NCBI RefSeq assembly: GCF_963422355.1
Contig: NC_085094.1
Span: forward strand, 890,501 to 954,500
Reading direction: 5' to 3'
Source: Corticium candelabrum
Lineage: Eukaryota > Porifera > Homoscleromorpha > Homosclerophorida > Plakinidae
Length of the DNA stretch: 64,000 bases
Each line of letters opens with the position of its first letter. Position 1 is the first letter of the stretch. Under the pieces are notes generated by a model. It did no database searches. It had not been told where the DNA came from and saw nothing but the letters and a program-made list of their open reading frames with translations. Shown here one piece after another: positions 24,472 through 64,000 of the stretch. Position numbers and translations under genes: made by a program.

Positions 24472-37602
<13,131 letters not shown>

Positions 37603-37676
37603 AGACATGTGACAGATTGTGTAGATATGAGTTTAGATATGCAAATTTATAAGATAGACTAGTCTAATTGTACTAG
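37603..37676. other. Short spacer after the supervillin stop
   Basis: The supervillin 3' UTR probably ends here or in the adjacent LTR. No strong AATAAA signal was seen. Confidence 0.35.
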
Positions 37677-40600
37677 CTCAGTTATTAACAAAAAAAAGAC
37701 AGCTTTGCTGCACTGCTTTATATACAGCCAGAGGTCCACGTGACCGGGAGGCCCGTATCAATGCGGTACAAGTACCATTATACTACAATCCTCTTTCCTT
37801 AGCTAACACTAGTAAACATCAACCGCTACAGCTAACAGATTGTATGCTTACCTACTACAATGCGATTACTGGTTCTTACAAATCTAGTCTGTCCCCAAGG
37901 CTTCATACCTCTAACAGGATAATATCTCTCTTCCACTCCTGTTGTAGTGAAGTCTGCACGTAAACTCCTGTGTTTCGATTGGTATCCCGGGTCCAGTTAC
38001 CTCCGCTGGTTCTGGTTCCACCACCATGGTTGAATGGTCTTGTGGCTCTGTTACTAGGGTGTTGGCTGGAGTTCGGTGTTCTTGTGTCTCTAACCTCCTC
38101 GCTACTTGCAGCAGTTTGGCGGTGTGTCTCCGATGTTTCATTGTGTGGGAAAGTCGTGGTGGTAGTAGCTCCATGGCGATTTTTCAAATGGTCCATGTGT
38201 CTGTGCCACACTTCACCTGCACCTTGGACGTCATAAGACACTGGGCCCTTTGCCTAACCTGTTCCAGGTAACCACCCTGGCTCCTGTCTAGTTTTCACGA
38301 ACACCCAGTCTCCCATGTTGAAGCTCTACTGCAGTACGCACTGATCGTGGTTCCATTTTTCTTGCTTCTGCTGTATCGTCACACCCAGACTAGGACTAAG
38401 GAAGTCTATTCTCAAATTTAGTCGTCTCCCCATAAGTGCTTCTGCCGGAGATATGCCCGTGGAAGAGTGTGGTGTCTTCCGGTACTATAGTAAAAATGTT
38501 GTCACTCTTTCACTGATGGTTCCTTCAATGTTTTTCACTGGCCCTTGTTTAACAGTTTGCACTGCCCTTTCTGCCAGTCAGTTTGTTGCTGGGTGGTAGG
38601 GTGCGGAGCATACATGCCTTATTCCTCCTTTCCCTAAGAAGTTGCTGAATTCACCACTTGTGAAAACAGTACCATTGTCTGATACAATTACAATCTCAGT
38701 CTTTTCTATTGCAGCTGCTGTAGTTGCTGTTTTCATTGGGTACACGTCTAACCATTTTGAGTGTGCATCAATGATGATAAGAAACATGTATCACTGGTAA
38801 GGGCCTGCATAATGTAGATGAAGACGTGACCATGGTTGTGGTGGCCCAGTCCATGGACGAAAGTGGGGCTTTGGAGGATCGTGGCAATGTAGTTGGCATT
38901 CATAACAAGTCTGGACTAAATTCTCTATGTCTCGGTCCATGTTAGGCCACCAAACATGAGCCTTGATATGGCTTTCCATCTTTGAAACTCCGGGATGCCC
39001 ATCGTGGAGTTCTTCCAGTACTACTTTCCTTCCTGGGGGTGGAACCACTACCGTTGCTCCCCAGAGGACACATCTTTGGTGCACTAACAGTTCATATCGG
39101 CGCCTTGCACAAGGTTCTAGCTCTTTGCCCAACTTCCAGGCCAGCCGTTAAGTACGAATTTGTAAACCTGTGATAAAATAGGATCTCTACGCGTTCATAT
39201 TGCAATGAATGTCTACTGAGATCGTTGGTGATTTGCTGAAGGTCTCCATCAGTAAGATAGTGTCTTCAGGAATCAGCACCTACTTTGGCTCGTCTGGAAG
39301 TGGTAGTCTGCTCAAAGCATCCGAATAGCTGTGAAGTGAATTCTGTAATTGTACAAAGCCAACTTCAAAGCCCATCTTTGAAATCTCGCTGCCGCTTGTG
39401 TTGGCGTTGCCTTTCGTTCATTGAACAACGTTATCAACGGTTTGCAATCTGTGACCAACTGAAAAGTACGACCATATACTGTACATACATATGGGATTTG
39501 GTTACCTCCAAAATGCAAGCAAAGCCTTCCTTCTCAATCTGACTGTAGCCATTTCTGCTTGATTCAGGGAACGCGACACAAATGCCACTGGTTTTTTGGC
39601 TCCATAACATGTGACAGCACCACCCCAATTCCATACTTTGATGCCTCACAAGACACAAACAGTGGTTAGGGTCAAAATGCACCAACACCTGTGTCGATAA
39701 TAAGAGTTCCTGGACCTCTGTTGGATGTAGCCCGGCCATATCTATGTCCCAAGTACTCTATTGATTGAGTCATCAGCGAGCATTTTCCTTCGTTGTAGTC
39801 TGAAGCCTGCTTGCCTGAGGCCAGCTGTTCAGTCTCTGTCCTTTCACCAATGAGTATATCATCTAGGTGGGGATATCCTGTAATACATTCTCCAAAGTTC
39901 TTTGAAATATTCCCGATGCTGAGGACACTACAAGGGGTAATCATGTGTACTGAAACAAGCCCTTGCGTGCGTTCACCATTACCAGTCTTCTTGATTCTTC
40001 GTCTAGTACTAACTGCTGATATGCCTGAGACACATCGAGGGTTGAGAACACTGTGCAACCCATCATTTTAGTAAAAAATGTCCTCAATCCTAGGTATACG
40101 GTACCTGCCCAGTTTCACAGCTCAGTAGACTGTTATAATCACCACATAACCTAACAGTTTCTTTATCTTTCTTCAGGACAGCCACTATGGGTGCTGTCCA
40201 GTCAGCATGCATCACAGGTTCAATAATCCCTTGTTCCTGCAACAGACAGTTCAGTTTCCACCTTGTCTGTCCCTCAATGCCAATGGGACTGTCCTTGCTT
40301 TGCAGTATCTAATGACACTCCTTGATGTCTAGCAGTATTTTCACAAAATCGCCTGTGTACGTCCCCAGCTCTTCCCTGAAGACCTCTTCATGTCTCTTCA
40401 ATACCTCCTCAAGAAACTTGTGGTACTCCACCTTGAAAAGAACTCTCCAATCAACGTGTATCTCTTTAATTAAGCCAATCTCGTCCCAGTAGCGTGGGAC
40501 CCGACCCACTGAAATATACCAACGACAATTTCTTGGATTGGTCTCCATATTGCACTTATACTATTTTGCTTCCCCTTATGCAGATTTGCTGCCAGTATAT

Positions 40601-41663
40601 GCCCTTAATTTCGTATGAGTTGGTCTTAGACTTTCATTGCTGTTGAGCCACAATTTTCTGTAGGTGTTCTCCCACATGATGGTGATGTAAGCACCTGTAT
40701 TGATTCCATCTCAACACCTACCCCATTGATGTGCACTGGAGCAGTCATTGGCGTTTCCCCTTACTGGATGGTGGTATTTATGCAACACACCCCATCATCC
40801 CTGTCTTCCTCACTCTGTGTATCCTCCTGTTCCATGGTCATAAATCTTGTCGGATCTGCTAGCTGCCTGTGTTATCTTGCTCTTACAAACCCTTGTCATG
40901 TGACCAGTCTTCTGACACTTGAAGCAAGTTACTGCTTTGAACCAACATTCAGATGGCTGATGGCCCCATTGAAACAACTGCCGGGGGCTAACCTCCCATC
41001 ACCTACCTTCTTGACATCAACCTTGTGTGTTGGTAACGCCGCTAGCCCAGATGTGACGGCACCTGCAGCTCCCCAGTATCCGTTGTTGCCCTCTCAAAGC
41101 TCACTGCTTTCTCGTACATTAGGTTTTCTTCCGTAACAATTTCTTCTGAGTGCTGGCAATGCGCAAACCACAAACAAAATCTCTTGTAAACCAAACCTCT
41201 GGAAATTGCCACGTGGTCGCCAAATGACTAACTGCTGCAGTAAAGTGTGTGACTGTTCACCCTCTTTCTGCTTCCTCGAATGAAAACGGGATCTCTCTGA
41301 GATCACCAATCGCTTCGATTTAAATGACGAAGGAGCTTAATTAACTCATCCTAGTTCACTTTCGGTTTCGATGGAGCGACCACATCCTTCAGCAGAGTAT
41401 ATGTCTCCGCGCCAATCGATATACCTTTCTGTTTTGCACTTTCCTCCGCTGTGTGTTCGTCCCTCAAGGTAAGTTTAACTGCATTGGCAGCAAAGAGCTG
41501 TTCGAGCCTGTCTAGGTAATCCTCGAAGTCAGAACCCACCACATACTGTTCTATGCTGCCAAAATCGCTATCCTCGTCGCCAAAATTAATAACTCAGTTA
41601 TTATGACAATGAGACAAACTTCTACGCCAGAGACCCACGTGACCGGGAGGCCCGTATTAATTA
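37677..41663 (-). mobile_element. Decayed Ty3/gypsy LTR retrotransposon
   Basis: Similar short end sequences (CCACGTGACCGGGAGGCCCGTAT) lie at 37737-37759 and 41634-41657 and mark short, diverged LTRs. Just inside the 5' LTR is TTTGGCGACGAGGAT, a usual primer-binding-site region. Minus-strand pieces follow in gag-pol order. They are gag (SDFEDYLDRLEQLFAANAV), a CCHC zinc knuckle (CFKCQKTGHMTRVC, about 40925-40884), the start of RT (HEEVFREELGTYTGD), RNase H (RTFQLVTDCKPLITLF), integrase HHCC (ELHDGHPGVSKMESHI to TCYECQ) and a DDE core piece (DAHSKW, VSDNGT). Stops and frameshifts break it throughout, so it is not active. Confidence 0.85.
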
Positions 41664-41885
41664 ACGACACTACTCAGTGTACTGAATTTTTCGAAACCAT
41701 TTTTTGAAGCAAACCGCACAGTCTAGAGTCTGACCAATAAACTAAAATTCATGGTGGCGGTTCAGTCTGCACTGGCGCACTGTATAAAGTAACAGATGAT
41801 TAATATACGGGGCCTAAGTTCATCTTGTACGGGAAAGTGAGTGTCATAGCAACAGCTGTAGCAGAGTACACCACCGTTGGACGGA
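41664..41885 (+). promoter_or_regulatory. CCDC146 upstream interval
   Basis: Only about 220 bp lie between the gypsy LTR end and the CCDC146 ATG. GTATAAAGTAAC at about 41780-41791 contains a TATA-like TATAAA roughly 100 bp before the ATG. Whether the promoter lies here or in the LTR is not known. Confidence 0.4.
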
Positions 41886-62434
<20,549 letters not shown>

Positions 62435-64000
62435 GTGAGTTGACAGTCGGTTTGTCAGTTGATAACAGGATGTATTCACCCAAATTGTGAGGAATATGTT
62501 ACTTTCAATACATATTGCTATCATTGTTTGGTATTGCTTTCTTGCATACTGACACATTTTGTTAAATTAGAGGTTTTGACGTACTAATAAACTTAGACGC
62601 ATGCTCAACGTGCAGTGTGTTTATTCAACAATGCTAATTCTTTTATTTGATTACTTTGTACTTAAACTGTGGTACTTATATTTAATTGATTTAACAATTA
62701 TCAATAACTCTGTTGTGAATTGATTTGCTGAAGCAGGCTCATCAACATTACTTGTAGTTGATGTCATTGCTAAAAATCACATGATTGTGGATTATCTATG
62801 CATATTGTTTTTGGATCTTTAACCTGCAAGGTTTTTACTTCTTTAATGTTTCCTGTAGATAATAACAAAGAGGAGAAATGTTTGCTAACCAATCTGAATG
62901 TTGTTTCTTTTAGTATTTCTTAATTGATTAATGGACTATTTATAGTTGTAAATATTATAAAGTGAACACAGAAATTTGCTGGTCTACTTATACCATTTTT
63001 GTACCTAAACTGAAATGGTATACAGTTTTGGTGCTGCTAAAAGTTAGAATAGCAACATAATGCATGTATATTCAAAAGCATATGTAAGTTATTGTCTTTA
63101 GGTAGGTGTTATGGCATAACGTAATTATGCGTATTTTGTCTGATTTATTTCTAGCATAGTCTTTCTTATTTATGCACTCTTTGAATTTGTCATGTATTTC
63201 TTGCATTGAAAGGTTTCTAGCCTAAGGTATCAGAATTGGTTTTTTATATCTACTAGGCTGTGAAAGGATTGCTATACTGGTGGACTATAAAACTATAGGA
63301 AGCCAGATCATTTTATTAAAGTGTTTGTATTTTCTTGGAATCGTTCTTCCCATTTCATGTTTACATTTGTTTTTAAGGTCTATTGATTTGTGCTGATGAT
63401 GATAATGGTACACTGCATAGCCTTATCTTACATACTGGTTGGTAACAAATTACATTTATTATTGTATATTTCCATTGCACACAAGGATCTGGAGGACACT
63501 ATCATGTGCCAAGAGTGATGATTGTCTTTCAACTCTATTTACGTACTCATGCAGTCTTTGTGACCAAAGTGCTTTGCACAGCATGTTGAATGTGTAAACA
63601 TGGGCTTGAGGGCATAATAATACAGTTTCAAGAAAGTAGATTTCTCGTTTAGTTTTAAGTTTAAAAGAAGTGACGTTCTTTCTGTACCTCTTACATAAGT
63701 TTCTAATATTGTTAAAAGTTATGGACAGTTTCTCGTAAGTTGGTTTTAATACATTCTTTCCTTTTCTTTATTCAACAGAGCACTGTACATGCAGTTGCAA
63801 TAAATTTGGAAAACTTTGCGGCCAGATTATTTATAATACATCATAAACGTGGGTAATACATTATTAAATTTATGTCTAATGCATTATTTTGCTGCATCAT
63901 GGTTTGTTTTCGCTTAATTTTATTATGTCTAGAGTTTTTTTGGAGAAACTGACTGGATTTTTCTTAACATGCTTTGCTTGAAATGTCATTGTGGCTTATT
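62435..64000. other. CCDC146 intron 13 to the right edge
   Basis: AT-rich intronic sequence starting with donor GTGAGT. No exon of CCDC146 with good splice signals and heptad pattern was found before the end of the window. Confidence 0.5.

Overview
This is a stretch of animal nuclear genome. Genes are split by GT-AG introns, and four genes have clear animal relatives. They are a type I arylsulfatase, the splicing factor PRPF38A, a supervillin-like actin-binding protein and the coiled-coil protein CCDC146. Many introns are only about 40-100 bp, while a few are swollen to 4-15 kb by transposable elements. The LINEs, Tc1/mariner, Ty3/gypsy and MITE-like elements, with the long (CA)n, (TA)n and (TGTC)n tracts, suggest a marine invertebrate. 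A sponge or another early-branching animal is plausible, but the sequence alone does not settle this.

Layout, left to right. Bases 91-1243 (minus) hold three exons of an unrecognised single-pass membrane protein that runs off the left edge. Bases 1600-8194 (minus) are a complete three-exon arylsulfatase, about 509 aa, with the sulfatase Cys motif and GKWHLG split exactly across an intron. Bases 8510-23824 (minus) are PRPF38A, eight exons and 336 codons, every junction in phase. Its introns hold a decayed family B DNA polymerase element, foldback elements, MITEs and a head-to-tail LINE array. PRPF38A and the supervillin-like gene (24472-37602, plus) start head to head, 647 bp apart. The supervillin gene has 18 mapped coding blocks, gelsolin-like repeats and a C-terminal villin headpiece. 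Its predicted first exon carries an unusual N-terminal hydrophobic segment, and there is one reading-frame break in the third block. A decayed Ty3/gypsy element (37677-41663, minus) follows. CCDC146 (from 41886, plus, at least 13 exons) runs to the right edge. Its introns contain nested MITEs, a Tc1/mariner copy with target-site TA, a nearly full-length CR1/L2/Jockey-like LINE, and a hAT-like element with an OTU-protease-like fragment.

The host genes do not form one pathway. They are ordinary housekeeping or cytoskeletal/ciliary genes: sulfate-ester hydrolysis, spliceosome activation, actin-membrane linkage, and centriole/flagellum structure. The most unusual features are in the mobile DNA. 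One LINE family repeatedly sits head to tail in (TGTC)n/(GACA)n microsatellites, which suggests microsatellite-targeted insertion. A foldback element has arms made of short tandem units and is nested inside the polymerase relic. Two pairs of MITEs are nested one inside the other. I found no CRISPR array, rRNA or bacterial-type operon. All gene models come from reading splice sites and protein similarity by eye; no alignment program was run.
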